Notes under the pieces: generated by a model
Told to the model about the DNA's origin: nothing
What the model saw: the letters and a program-made list of their open reading frames with translations, nothing else
Databases searched by the model: none
Program-made: the position numbers and the translations under genes
Assembly (NCBI GenBank): GCA_963277665.1
Contig: OY728122.1
Span: 2,126,744,024 to 2,126,808,023, forward strand
Length of the DNA stretch: 64,000 nt
Reading direction: 5' to 3'
Source of the DNA: Viscum album
Taxonomy: Eukaryota; Streptophyta; Magnoliopsida; Santalales; Viscaceae
In this document: positions 28,017-38,399 of the stretch, piece by piece
Layout of the letters: the number at the start of each line of letters is the position of its first letter
Numbering within the stretch: position 1 is the stretch's first letter

Positions 28017-28225
28017 TGATCCTCAGTTGATATTCACCTAGAGATCCTATGTATCAACACCTATAAATCATGTGTGGATCATCACCTAGTGATCCTAGAA
28101 CATATTGATCATGTGTGGATCATTACCTAGTGATCATGTGTGGATCGGCACCTAGCGATCCTTTGTTGATTAACATCTAGCGATCCAGTGTGGATGAGCA
28201 TCAAGCAATCCCGTATGGATTAACA
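28017..28225 (+). repeat. 25-bp minisatellite in the element A 5' LTR
   Basis: Unit close to GTGTGGATCAGCACCTAGCGATCCT. The GTGTGGAT (or variant) starts at 28,113, 28,138, 28,163, 28,188 and 28,213, exactly 25 bp apart, with more diverged units upstream. About eight units in all. Confidence 0.88.
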
Positions 28226-28862
28226 ATAGAAACCTTGATAAAATAATATAATATAGCTTTATGACTAATCATATGTATTTATTTACATAAGTTATACATG
28301 GTTAGTGCTGAGTCTTTTCCTTTGTGTTTGTGATTGATATCAAGATTTTTTGTTTTATTTTTCAGAATTATGAGAGTCCATCAGGGGTCTCGGGTCCCTA
28401 CTAGTTATTTTTATATTCACCCCTACATGGGCATTTCTTGCACCTTATTGTGTCATGTGAAAACGTTATGTATCTTGGCTGAGACTATAGGAGGAAAGAC
28501 CAGGAGGTGCACTGAGTTTACATGTTATCATGGTGAGTTGTGGAGATGATATATACCTACCATTCACGTAGAATCCTTGGTGGACTATCTCAAGATATGT
28601 TGTTTTGTTTTCTGTGTAGTTTTACCTTTCTGTTAGGATTGTATTTAGGATCCTTTACTTTCCATTCAAATATTTAATATTGTAGGATTAAATTGTGGTT
28701 GCATCTTGTTAGGTTCTTGGACTGTGTGCTTTTACAGGATTAATGAAAATTCCTTCCCATTTAGGGATACACGATTCAGGTGCTAGTCTCCAACCCTTGG
28801 CATATGGAAGTCAGGCTTGGGGTTGTCAAGGCACATGCCCTATAGGAAGAGTCATGAAAATG

Positions 28863-28880
28863 TGGTATTAGATAAGTCTA
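28863..28880 (+). other. Element A primer-binding site (tRNA-iMet type)
   Basis: TGGTATTAGA matches the canonical TGGTATCAGA with one C-to-T change and starts three bases after the LTR. Later bases are diverged. Confidence 0.75.
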
Positions 28881-29139
28881 TTCGATTGAAAAACATGGAA
28901 TATGATCAATCCAATGGAGTAATAGTGTTAAGTATTTTTTGTGTGGTTTTCAGTTAGGGGAGTCCATTGTTAGTGCGATATCTGATGTATCCATACAACA
29001 GGACCTTGAATTCTGATTTCTGACTCAGTGGAAAAATACACTGATTGTGTGTGTTTTGGAAATGTAATACTCATGATCTCCTTAGTGTAAGATCACTAGG
29101 TATAGCTTATTGACCGTGGAACACATGTCTCTTTTTCGG
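28881..29139 (+). other. Element A untranslated leader
   Basis: Between the primer-binding site and the first plausible gag start. No gene or further motif recognised. Confidence 0.5.
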
Positions 29140-30060
29140 ATGCCTCTGCATAAAAAAACCTAGTATTTTAGAGAGATTACATGATGATGGACCACCAATT
29201 GATGAGGCTTTGTTGTAGGTCCCTCTTACTCTGTTGGCACCATCGGGTGGTGTACTGGCATTAGCACTACCCATTGGGAAGTAGTTGCAACCAGCCCCAC
29301 TGGTAGACTGTTCACACCGCCTGAGTGTGTTAAATGAGTCCCAGAGATAGTATCCTTCGAGGATTCTTGGGGAGACCGATCCCCTAGTAGCTGAGTACTG
29401 GCTAGAGGTTGTGGCATAGGTGTTTCACTTAGTTGAGATTCCAGCTAATAATAAAGTTATCTTAGATTCTCACCTCTTCTAGTGAAAAATAGAGAGATGG
29501 TGGAGTCTGATGCTCTAGATGCATGAGGAGGTGACAATATCATGGTTGAACTTCAAGACCATCTTCATGGCGGAGTTCTTTATAGTGACTCTTTGCTCAA
29601 TGTGTATCTAGGAGCTTCTGCACTTATAACAGTGATGCCTATCATTGGCCCAGTACATAACTAGATTTACTGACCTCTCAAAGTACACCACTGACATATT
29701 ATGGGACCCATTCATTAGGGACCAAACCTTTGAGAAGGGTCTTCGGTTAGATAGTTTATCATTGATGATATCACACAATATCCCAACACAGGTTGGAGTG
29801 CTTGAGAGGAAATTATTGGTGGATATCATATTAGATGAGTAGGCATCGCTGGTGAGAGCCACCACTGGATGACAGGTAGCCAAGTCATCCACACCAGGTA
29901 GTTGGAAGATAATGTAGTGGTCCATGTGGGCCGAACCATCTGGTGGAAGACCCCAGGATGCAGGGTCATAGGTGTGGAGCTCTCAAGGAAGAGGAGGTAT
30001 TATGAGGAAAAAATCATGTTACTCTTGCAGGGGACAAGGAAACATGTCTTGCAACTATTT
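29140..30060 (+). pseudogene. gag: Element A gag, broken
   Basis: Structural protein of the element particle. The ATG at 29,140 (MPLHKKT then stop) is a plausible original start because many related gags open with MP plus basic residues, but this is inference. The capsid domain is recognisable from about 29,490: a WW pair, ISWLNFKTIF near 29,540, then AQYITRFTDLSKY from 29,648 and a FEKGLR segment near 29,728, the usual order of the retrotransposon gag domain. A zinc knuckle ends the region at 30,017-30,058. Stops interrupt every part and at least one frameshift lies in the N-terminal half. Confidence 0.85.
30017..30058 (+). other. Decayed CCHC zinc knuckle of element A gag
   Basis: Codons read C-Y-S-C-R-G-Q-G-N-M-S-C-N-Y. 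The first two cysteines are kept; the histidine is asparagine (AAC) and the last cysteine is tyrosine (TAT). Length and glycine position fit the CCHC motif. Confidence 0.8.
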
Positions 30061-30319
30061 TATTCCCTACATAGATGATTAGAAGATAACCAAGCGACTG
30101 CCAAGGTAGCGACTGATATTCGAGAACAGTGGTTCGTAGGGTGGTAGACATGGTAGATAAGAAGATCATGCAATAGGTTGTGGATGACAGTTTGAGGTTC
30201 GACCACCACCACCCATAGGTGGTCCACCATAACCACATCGAGTAGGGGGATATGGGTAAGATCAAAATTAGGAGTTTGGGGCCTACAACCACATTTCTCT
30301 AGAGATGTTCAGAGGTAAA

Positions 30320-30640
30320 ATCAGTGTCTATTCCACCCTAGTTGTGTTTCGTATTGACATAGGTTCTAGTAACTCTTTTATTGCTACAACACTTGTTCGT
30401 AGCTCGGAAATTCTGATGGAGCCGTTGGATCAATCCTTACGATAAGAGACTCTTATAGTAGAATATTTTATGGTTAAACACTGGTTCAGACAGTGTGAAC
30501 TCACAATAGGAGGCGAGAGCATCAGCTGGGATCTCCTAGTAGCAGGTTCGATGCATTTTAACGACATCTTGAGTATGGACTAGTTATCTATAGTCCATGC
30601 TTTGATCGACTATTTTAAGCACAATGTGTGGTGTGTCTGT
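30320..30640 (+). pseudogene. pol: Element A aspartic protease, broken
   Basis: Would cleave the Gag-Pol polyprotein. The active-site block reads RIDIGSSNSFIATTLV near 30,350-30,400, where families have D-T/S-G-A-x-H-S-F-I. The catalytic aspartate codon is at 30,356-30,358, but the next residue is isoleucine (D-I-G). The C-terminal block FNDILSMD-stop-LS near 30,560-30,590 matches the FDVILGMDWL block at the end of plant Ty3/gypsy proteases, with its tryptophan codon turned into TAG. It lies between gag and RT as expected. Confidence 0.8.
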
Positions 30641-30699
30641 GAGGATGGCGTCAGGCTTTTATTCACCGATGAGAAGTGAACCTTTGCTACATGGGTTGG

Positions 30700-31560
30700 A
30701 ATTTCTCAGAGAAGGGTGTATCCAATCACTAATCTGTTGGCTAGCCATACCATTAGAGAATTTTTTACAAGGATTTTGAGTTATCCAATAGTGGTGGACA
30801 AGTATGGTGATGTCTTTCTTCATGATGTACCCGGACTACCAATTCATAGAGAGTTAGACATCCACATCGACTTATACCATGGGACGACATTGATATCTAC
30901 ACTATCATATTGGATGGATTCCATGTAGCTTCATGAGTTCTAGGTATAGTTTGATGACTTACAGATGAAGGAGTTCATAAGGCCCAGTGTTTCTCTATGG
31001 GAATCAAAAAATTTGTTCGCCAAGGAAGTGGATGGAAGTATGCGAATTCTCATGGACTACTTGTGCCTGAACCATGTGACAATGAAAAACAAGTTTCCAC
31101 TCAAGAGGATATATGATATCATGGATCAAAATGAATGGATCACAGTCGTGTTTGGAGAAAAACGTCAGATCAGGCTATCACCAGCTCAGGGTACGGGATG
31201 TGGACATATTAAAGGCCACCTTTAGATGTTGGTATGCCCATTACGATTTCATGGTGATGCCTTTGAGCGTGACCAATGCTTCAGTAGTGTTTTTGGGGCT
31301 CATTAAAATGATCTTCCATCCTTACATCGATCTCTTTGTGTGGGTATGCATTGATGACGTCTTGATATACTCGTCGGAGGAGGAAGAGCACACCACACAC
31401 CTATAGATAGATCTAGATACACTCTAATAGAACCAGATTTATGGAAATCTCTCAAAATTACAGTTCTTGATATGGGAATTCCACATATAGGGGAAAGTTA
31501 TCTTAGATGCTAGAGTATTTTTTGATCCGTGGAAGATATAGGCATTGATTTCTTGGGAGC
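30700..31560 (+). pseudogene. pol: Element A reverse transcriptase, broken
   Basis: Would synthesise element DNA from RNA. In order: DVPGLPIHRELDIHIDL (from 30,827), a stop-rich gap, then KEFIRPSVSLWESKNLFAKE from about 30,968 with DGSMRILMDY after it. A frameshift in 31,113-31,225 moves the reading to the second frame, which carries SGYHQLRV, MPLSVTNA and the polymerase motif C-I-D-D at 31,347-31,358. Both catalytic aspartates remain (31,353-31,358), though the usual F/Y is cysteine. YSSEEEEH follows directly, as in related elements. Confidence 0.9.
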
Positions 31561-32150
31561 CACCTAGGATTGTGACCAAGGAGTAGTGTTTCAAGGGATT
31601 GCATAGGTACTACTAGATATCCGTACCTGGATTTTCTAGAGTTGAGGAACCCTTGTCAGCTTTGACAAAGAATGTAAAACCCTTCATGTGGACAATGTGA
31701 TGCCATTAGAGTTTTCAGCAGTCAAGACCTAAACTGACAAGTACCCCATGTTGAGGCTACCATACGAGGGCATTAGATATGTTGTCCACTGCGCTGCATC
31801 AGGTACCATTCATGGTTCTTTCATAATGCACAAGCGAGTTGGGAAAACCTATGGATCATGGAAGTTAAGGCTAGATGAGAATAATTATGCTAACATTGAC
31901 CAGGAATTAATATCAGTGGTCTTTGCACTAAAGTTGTGGCGACACTACTTGATGGGTGAACGATAAATTGTTTACAATATTTACAAGAGTCATAGGTATA
32001 TATTATCATAGAAGGACATGATCCTGAATCTATGAAAATGGATAGAGTTACTTTTGGACTACGACATTGAGATAGTCTCAACTTCTAAGAAGGGGAACAT
32101 AGTTGCAGATGCACTCAACGGGAGGTCTGATCTATAGTTTCTTAGTGAGT
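31561..32150 (+). pseudogene. pol: Element A RNase H, broken
   Basis: Would degrade the RNA strand during reverse transcription. From 31,748 the frame shows VVHCAASGT where the family has a V-Y-C/T-D-A-S motif, so the first catalytic aspartate is alanine (31,793-31,795). ENNYANIDQELISVVFALKL and WRHYLMGE follow, then GNIVADALN near 32,095, which matches the closing ADALSR block. Stops separate the last two blocks. Confidence 0.85.
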
Positions 32151-33670
32151 CAACAAAGCAACTAGAAGTGTTGCAGTTGTTGTACATGGATATTGATGGA
32201 GCAGCTAACATCCATTCCATGCTAGATACTCCACCTATCATTTAGTGTGTCTAGGAGGCACAGCTAGGAGACCTGGACTAAAGTGCCTAACATGCTCAAA
32301 TAACATCAGGATAGTTTCTTGATGGATTTTCTGGAGGTGGGGATCATGTCATCCTTTTTAGAAGATGAAAAATAGTACCTGTGATGCTTTGGGATGAGGT
32401 GTTTATAGAGTTCCACATTTCCACATTAGCGGTAAATCTTGGGGGGATGAAGATGTACCAGGACCTCCGATGTCAGTATGGGTGTCCAGGGATGAGAAAA
32501 GCAGTAGCAATGTTCTTATCATGTTTCCTCACATGTCAGTAAGTGAAGACCAGGAATCAGGTTACAATAGGCTTAGATCAACCCCATGAGGTACCAGAGT
32601 GGATGTAAGATGGTATATCCATGGAGTTCATGACAAAACTAGTATTTATGTCAATGGGCTACAATTACATCTGGCTGATCATTTAATGACTCACCATGGT
32701 GGCGCACTTCCATCCCATCCGAGAGAAGGGATCATTAGAGAGCTTGGGGTGCCTCTAAGTACAATAGATTATACGAATATAATAGGTTCCAATAACAATC
32801 GTCTCATATCGCGATTCTCATTTGACAACTTTCATGTTGTAGGGATTACATGATGCATTTAGGACTCATGTACGCTTGAGCACCACCTTTTATCCATAAA
32901 TAGATTGTTAGATCGAGTAGACCATTAAGACACTTGAGGAAAAGCATTATTCTTGTGTCCTTGATTTTGTCTATAGTTGGGAGGACCACATACCACTGGT
33001 TGAGTTCACATACAACAAAAGCTATAACTCCCCCATCGACATGGCTCTGTTTGAGGCCATGTATGAGAGACCTTGCAGATCGCCACTATGGTGGACTGAC
33101 CCAAGGGAGTCAGCACTTATGGGTCCAGAGTTGTTACAGGATACCATAGAGAAGGTGCAAAACATTTAGGAGAGGATAAAGACATCATAGAGCCAACAAA
33201 ATATTTATTATTAAAGGAGAAGAGACATTTAGATTTTGAGTAGGTGAATCATGTCTTCCTACTGGTTTCACTCCGACAAGGATTACAAAAGTTTGTCTGG
33301 GTTAGAATGTTATCACCGAGGTATATTGAATATTTCTAGATCCTTATTAGAGTAGGCAAGGTGGCGTATCTTCTAGCTCTTCCCGCATAGATGCACCAGG
33401 TGCATAATGTTGTTTATGTGTCACAAATGAGGAGTTATGTGCATGATCCATTGAAAATTATTGTCTTGGGAGAGCTAGACATCGATGATGGGTGACGTTT
33501 ACAGACTTCCCAGTGGAGAAAGAGGATCTGCAGGAGCGAGTCATTCGTGGGTAGTCGATTCCTCTAGTATGAGTTTGTTGGAAGAATGGGACCCTCCAGG
33601 AGCGCAACTGGTTGAGGGAGGATCATATATGTGCTCAATATCCCCATTTGTTTCCCTAGTTTTTATTTAG
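32151..33670 (+). pseudogene. pol: Element A integrase with chromovirus-like C-terminus, broken
   Basis: Would insert element DNA into the chromosome. The zinc-finger end is seen as CPGMRKAVAMF and FLTCQ-stop-VK near 32,485-32,545. The catalytic core begins SMEFMTKL: the first aspartate of the D-D-E triad is glutamate (GAG, 32,624-32,626). The second aspartate region (32,750-32,830) is rearranged. The glutamate is kept at 32,915-32,917, followed by CVLDFVYSWEDHIPLVEFTY, then EAMYERPCRSPLWW and ALMGPELLQDTIEKV. The C-terminus (33,500-33,660) is split between frames and reads much like the E-A-T-W-E...YPHLF block at the end of chromovirus integrases (here WLREDHICAQYPHLF). That end supports, but does not prove, a chromodomain lineage. 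Confidence 0.85.
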
Positions 33671-33696
33671 TATTCAGGGATAAAAACCCCTAATGT

Positions 33697-33704
33697 GGGG
33701 AGAA
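33697..33704 (+). other. Element A polypurine tract
   Basis: GGGGAGAA lies directly before the 3' LTR, the position where plus-strand DNA synthesis is primed. Confidence 0.8.
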
Positions 33705-36373
33705 TATAAAGACACGTAAATTCATATATTTTCCTTACAATTATTTGGTATTATTAGGAGTCTACAAAAATTGATGGCACTTGATTCCGAGGCCCGGTGT
33801 GCTTGAAATGAAATTTTGAACGTTTTCTAAGGTACATTCAATAAATGTGTGGGAAACATTTTCTATCTTTTGAACCAATTCTCATAATTGAAATACAAGG
33901 AAATAATTGAACCCGTAGAGATGGTATTTTCTTAAGGGAAGCATATCTTTGTTCAAAAAAAAAAGAATTGAATGGAAAGGTAATTTTGTAGCCCTAAAAA
34001 AATAATAAACTCAACATGTTATTTTTTTGTAACCATTGAGTGATGAGGCGGGACCGATGAGTTAAATTTTTTATTCAAGAGCATGGCTATTTGGATGAAT
34101 AACCTCAACGTTGGAACATTTAATGTAGTTCATATAAGAACCGTATTAATGTTATAAAACACAGTTGGTTCAATAATATATTTAAATAGAGCTCAGGCTC
34201 GGGTTGCTGTTAGAGTAGTGTGGAACCCCTAGAGATGTATTGCGACATTATCCCCTGAAGAAGGAAAAAAGATTGGGTGGTAATGATCTGGGATCAATGA
34301 ACGTCAGGGACTTCATCCAATGAGGACTATTATCCCACCACAAATGTAACATCACCCAACAGATCTCTAGGAAGGGGTGCTGATATTAAATTCATTTGAA
34401 ATATTTTTTTCCTCATTCATGAATGGAATGACAAATTGCAGATGTAATATAGTTTATCAATGTTTTATTAATTACTCGTGTTTAATAAAATGCTAACGCG
34501 TAGGGTGAAAACCAAATGAAAAAGGCTCAGACCCTCCATCGCTTCGGTATTTGTCTCGTTATTTGGTAAAGAAATTCCAACCTAATGAAAAATTCAAATC
34601 CAAGAGCCATTTAGTGATGAAATCTTCCTGAGAGGCTCGTAGGAATGTTCGGATGGAAAAAACGGACCACCAAAGCTCACTCGGTGACCCTCCAGCGAGC
34701 CGTCGGGCGCTGCGGAGGGGAGCCACATCGTCATTCCATGATAGATACAGAAGGTGGATGAACCTTGTCTGGTCACATTGGAGAAGATTAGCACACCATC
34801 ATGTGCTGCGAGAGGTTTCCTCAACATTTAATCTGCGGTGAATGGGACCTGTTCCCCATGGGTCCCGCTTCCAGACGAGGTGGTGCCAAGTGGCACCGCC
34901 AGTTACACATCCCGAAAAACTTTTCCATTCAGGTTGGGGGATCGTCCCCCGCATTATCACGTAGCTGGCAGACTAGGCCAGCTTAACTAGTTCAATCCAG
35001 GCCTGGATGGACTCAGGTTAGACTCAGACAATGTTGGGTAGGACCAGGTTGGGTTGGACTGGGTCGGGTCGGACGAACTAGGTCAAACCGGACCCACACC
35101 CCCTTCGTCCCAGATACACATAAAAGGACGTATCTTACGAACCATATGTCCATTTAAGCAGCCGTCTAGGGCGTTTAACCCTTGGGATGAGCCAATCCTA
35201 TTTAGATACTCAATATGTGTTTTAGAGAATGTCGGATTTCTTCCAAGTTGGATGGTACCTGAATCCAACCGGAACATCGGCTCTAAAATTCCTATAACTC
35301 TCAGACCGGGCATCTGATTGATGCGTCGTCTATGGAATTGGAACCCTTATGACATGAAGATCATTAGGTTAATTATTTCTGGGACATCATGCCAGTTTAA
35401 GTACATCAAATTTTTTGTAGATAAGATCCTCCTAGAATTAGGCTTACTATGTACGAGAATCCAGTTGCTAGGTGAGACGTGAAGAATGAATATCGATCTT
35501 ATGTGGACCAGCCCCTAGGGATCTTGTGTGCATCAGCAACTAGTGATCCCATGTAGATATTAACCTAGAGATATTGTGTGGATCAGGACCTATAAATAAT
35601 GTTTGGATCATCACCTAGCTATCCTAGGTGGATCAACACCTAGGGCTGCTGTGTAGATCAGCCCATATCGATCCTGTGTGGATGAGAACCTAGCGATCCT
35701 ATGTGGATTAGCACCGACAAATCTGGTATGGATCAAAAACATTACCCTTGGAAAAATAAAAAGATCTAGCTTTATTAATAATCATTTTTAGTTCTCTATA
35801 TATTTCATTCTGGTTGGAGATGTGTCTTATGATTTTTAATTTGTGATTGAGATCATGCTTCTGTGGTTTTCCATTGTAGAATTATGAGTGACCTTCATGG
35901 ATCTCGGGGTCCTTACTAGGTATTGTTATACTCACCCCTGAATGGTATTTTCCCACACCTTGTTATGTCTTGTGCAGACGATGAGAATCTCATTTGAGAC
36001 TGTAGGAACCAGGACTAGGTTATAAACGGTGGAGACTAATTGACGTAGAGAGATGTAGAGACAATCTGTACCTACCCTTCAGGTTGGATCCTTGTTGGAT
36101 GATATCAGGAGTTGTTTTCATTTCTCTATCGCAGTTGTATATTTTTGTTAGTCTTGTGTTACAACACCTTTACATATAGTACACAACTTTACTACTTCAT
36201 TTTTACTTCGTGGTAGGATCTTGTTGGGTTTTTGGACTATGTGTTTGTAATGATTTAAGGAAATATTTTCTCGTTTATGGATACACCTTTCTTGGGCTTG
36301 TCGCCAACCCCTGGCCTATGGATGGTGGGCTTGGGGTAGTCATGAAACTGGCCTCAAGGGATGGCTCATGATA
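33705..36373 (+). repeat. Element A 3' LTR
   Basis: 2,669 bp, collinear with 26,242-28,859. The start TATAAAGACACG suggests an original TG that became TA. The end TCATGATA is followed directly by the GGAAT target duplication. It contains the 25-bp repeat at about 35,499-35,735 and the GC-richer block at about 34,980-35,110. Confidence 0.9.
35499..35735 (+). repeat. 25-bp minisatellite in the element A 3' LTR
   Basis: Same GTGTGGATCAGCACCTAGCGATCCT-like unit as at 28,017-28,225, about nine diverged units. Presence in both LTRs shows the array existed before A inserted. Confidence 0.85.
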
Positions 36374-36378
36374 GGAAT
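36374..36378. repeat. Target-site duplication of element A (GGAAT), right
   Basis: Identical to 26,237-26,241. The RNase H coding region of B resumes immediately after it. Confidence 0.85.
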
Positions 36379-36850
36379 GAGCTATGTGGTTTATTGTGAT
36401 ACTTTAGGTATTGGTCTTGGTTGTGTGCTTATGCAGGATGATCATGTGGTGTCATATGACTCTAACTAACTCCAACAAATTAAAAAGATTTAACTTTCCC
36501 ATTACATAGTGTTAGCATCTATGATGCATAATATGATGACATGGCATCACTACCTCAGTAAAGAGAATTTTTTGGTCTACTCTGTTCAAACGAGCTTAGC
36601 CTTGATCTTCTCATATATAGATCTTAATCTGAGGTAGCACTATTTGATCATGTTTTTGCAGGGTTTCCATATTGATATCATCTATTCCCCTGGAAAGGGT
36701 AACATGGTGGCTGACACCTTGAGCAGAAACTTAATACTAAAGGATTTGAGGAAGTCCAGTGATGAGTTTACTCTAATGGGTCTCTTTTCTCAGATGCAGG
36801 TGGAGATCATGGAGCATTGTGGAGGGACATTCTTAGTGAGTGTTTAGTTT
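36379..36850 (+). pseudogene. pol: Element B RNase H, continuation after element A
   Basis: From 36,382 the frame reads YVVYCDTLGIGLGCVLMQDD, an RNase H start with the catalytic aspartate kept (36,398-36,400). A stop-containing stretch follows that keeps HYIVLASM and WHHYL in the places where the family has a HDLELAAVV block and WRHYL. Then DLNLR near 36,630 and, from 36,644, GFHIDIIYSPGKGNMVADTL, the closing block of RNase H. The part before element A ends in frame at 26,241, so the domain was once continuous. Confidence 0.88.
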
Positions 36851-38260
36851 AATCCCACTCATTGATAGTTGATCTAGAGGGAGAATCGAAGTGATGAGCT
36901 ACGTATGCAATCTATGTGGTTTCATCAAGGTGGGTATACGTCTTCTGATTTCTCTTTGTCTCTCAATGTCATATTATGCTTCAATGGCTATTTATGGGTA
37001 CCGATTTTTCTTTGGAATTTAGTGAAGTATGATATCCACCAATCATAGTGGGCCGTTCATACTAGAGCTAAAAAATTCTATTATGATGTCCTTCGGCATT
37101 TCTAGTGACCAGTTTTGAGATGTTACATATCTAAATCCATGTTGAGATGTTATACATCTATTATGATAAAGCATATCATTAGAGGCCCTTTGGTTTCCTT
37201 AATCAATTACACATTCCATCCTGGAAGAGGGATAAGGTCACCATGGATTTCATTTTCAGATTACCTCATACACCATGGTGTAGAAAACTATTTGGATATT
37301 TATTGATCTTTGGATCAAATCATCCCACTTCATTACAACTAGAGATACTGCTTAGGTGGATGTGTTGGGGTGATTGTATATTCAAGAAGTGGTATGGATT
37401 CATGGTGTTTCGTCAGGTGTTGTCTCAGATATAGAAAATTGTTTTAACTCTCATTTTTGGATGGCCATTAGAAGGATTTGGGGTTCTAGATTATGATGAT
37501 CAGGCATGCCATCCTCAAACAGATGGTAAGATGGAGTTGGAAAGACAGATTCTGGACGACATGATTCATGCATGTGTTTCAAATTTTGTACAATATTGGG
37601 ATAACCATTAGGTATTGGTCAAATTTTCTTATAATAACTTTTATCAGTCAACTATTCGAATGGATTCATTTGAGGAACTCTATGGATGACCTCTTTGGCC
37701 CCTTATGTTGGGATGAGGTAGGTGAAACCTCACTATTGGAATCTAGCTTTGGGAAATGGACATATTAGAAGGTTAATTTGATTATACTGTTGTTGTTGAC
37801 AGCTCAATGTTACCAAAAATATTATGATTATCAGAGGATTCAAGATCAGGAGTTCTCTATGGGTGTTTGGGTATTCATGAAGGTGACCCCTCGTTTAGGC
37901 CATTATCATTTGGGGAATCAAGGATAGTAGGGTAAGCTATCTCTGAGGTATGCCAGGCATATTGAGATCACCAAGCGGATTGGAAAGGTAAAATACTTGT
38001 TAGATTTTCCAACTTAGTAAGAATCTATTCACAATGAATTCCAAGTCACCCACTTGATGAAGTATGACCCAGATCTATCCAATGTGAGGGATTGGGAATA
38101 GTTGGAAATAGAGCATGATTTAAACATGTTTGAATGACAAATGTAAATAGTGTATTCCCAAGAGAAGGTACTTCGGGGAAATTCTAATACACTAGTCTAG
38201 GTACTTTGACCACATGTGAATTATATGCCGAATACATAGGAGAAGTAGCAATGGGTTGAA
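36851..38260 (+). pseudogene. pol: Element B integrase, broken
   Basis: The catalytic core opens at 37,243 with MDFIFRLP (first aspartate 37,246-37,248). SDIENCFNSHFW at 37,425-37,460 matches the SDRDPRFTSRFW block with its aspartate at 37,428-37,430. HPQTDGKMELERQILDD carries the glutamate at 37,540-37,542. So all three D-D-E codons survive, though a frameshift lies between the second and third. CVSNFVQYWDNH and VKFSYNNFYQSTIRMDSFEE follow. The C-terminal part (37,790-38,260) is recognisable only in fragments, such as LSLRYARHIEI-like and TW/WVE-like pieces. The zinc-finger part (36,880-37,200) is weak. Confidence 0.82.
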
Positions 38261-38399
38261 CATGAGTACCAATTATTTTTTGGATCAATATTTAGGTATT
38301 CTTTTCGGGACAAACTATTTTCATGTTGGGGAAATAGTCTCATTAATGAATTCTTTTTTAGGTATTTTTTCATTTTATTCTTGGTATATATTTTACCAT
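38261..38399 (+). other. End of element B interior
   Basis: The frame at 38,256-38,441 contains TNYFHVGEIVS, similar to the short tail after the chromodomain in related elements, and then runs into the LTR. A polypurine tract was expected just before 38,400 but none is visible. Confidence 0.4.

Larger units (their letters stand above)
26242..28859 (+). repeat. Element A 5' LTR
   Basis: Collinear along its whole length with 33,705-36,373. Shared strings include GTAACCATTGAGTGA-like, AAATGGGGATCGAGCTCAGG-like and TGCGGAGG..AGCCACAT-like segments, and the 25-bp repeat near 28,017-28,225. The start reads TTTACTGACAC where the 3' copy reads TATAAAGACACG, so both have probably lost an original TG. 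The end TCATGAAA is three bases before the primer-binding site. Confidence 0.88.
26242..36373 (+). mobile_element. Ty3/gypsy LTR retrotransposon A (innermost)
   Basis: A 10,132-bp plus-strand element with every structural part: 5' LTR 26,242-28,859, primer-binding site from 28,863, gag, protease, RT, RNase H, integrase with a chromovirus-like C-terminus, polypurine tract 33,697-33,704, and 3' LTR 33,705-36,373. It sits in the RNase H gene of B between GGAAT repeats. As the innermost insertion it must be the youngest of A, B and C, yet its LTRs are only about three-quarters identical in the parts compared by eye, and all its genes are broken. Its LTRs carry a 25-bp minisatellite and a GC-richer patch. 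Confidence 0.92.

Noticed and set aside
28017..28225. CRISPR-like regular repeat spacing
   Set aside because: The units abut directly without spacers, lie in an LTR and the DNA is plant-like; this is a minisatellite. The same holds for 58,828-59,093 and 1,777-2,298.
29226..30292. Minus-strand open frames opposite element A gag
   Set aside because: Antisense shadows of the gag region; no motif on that strand.
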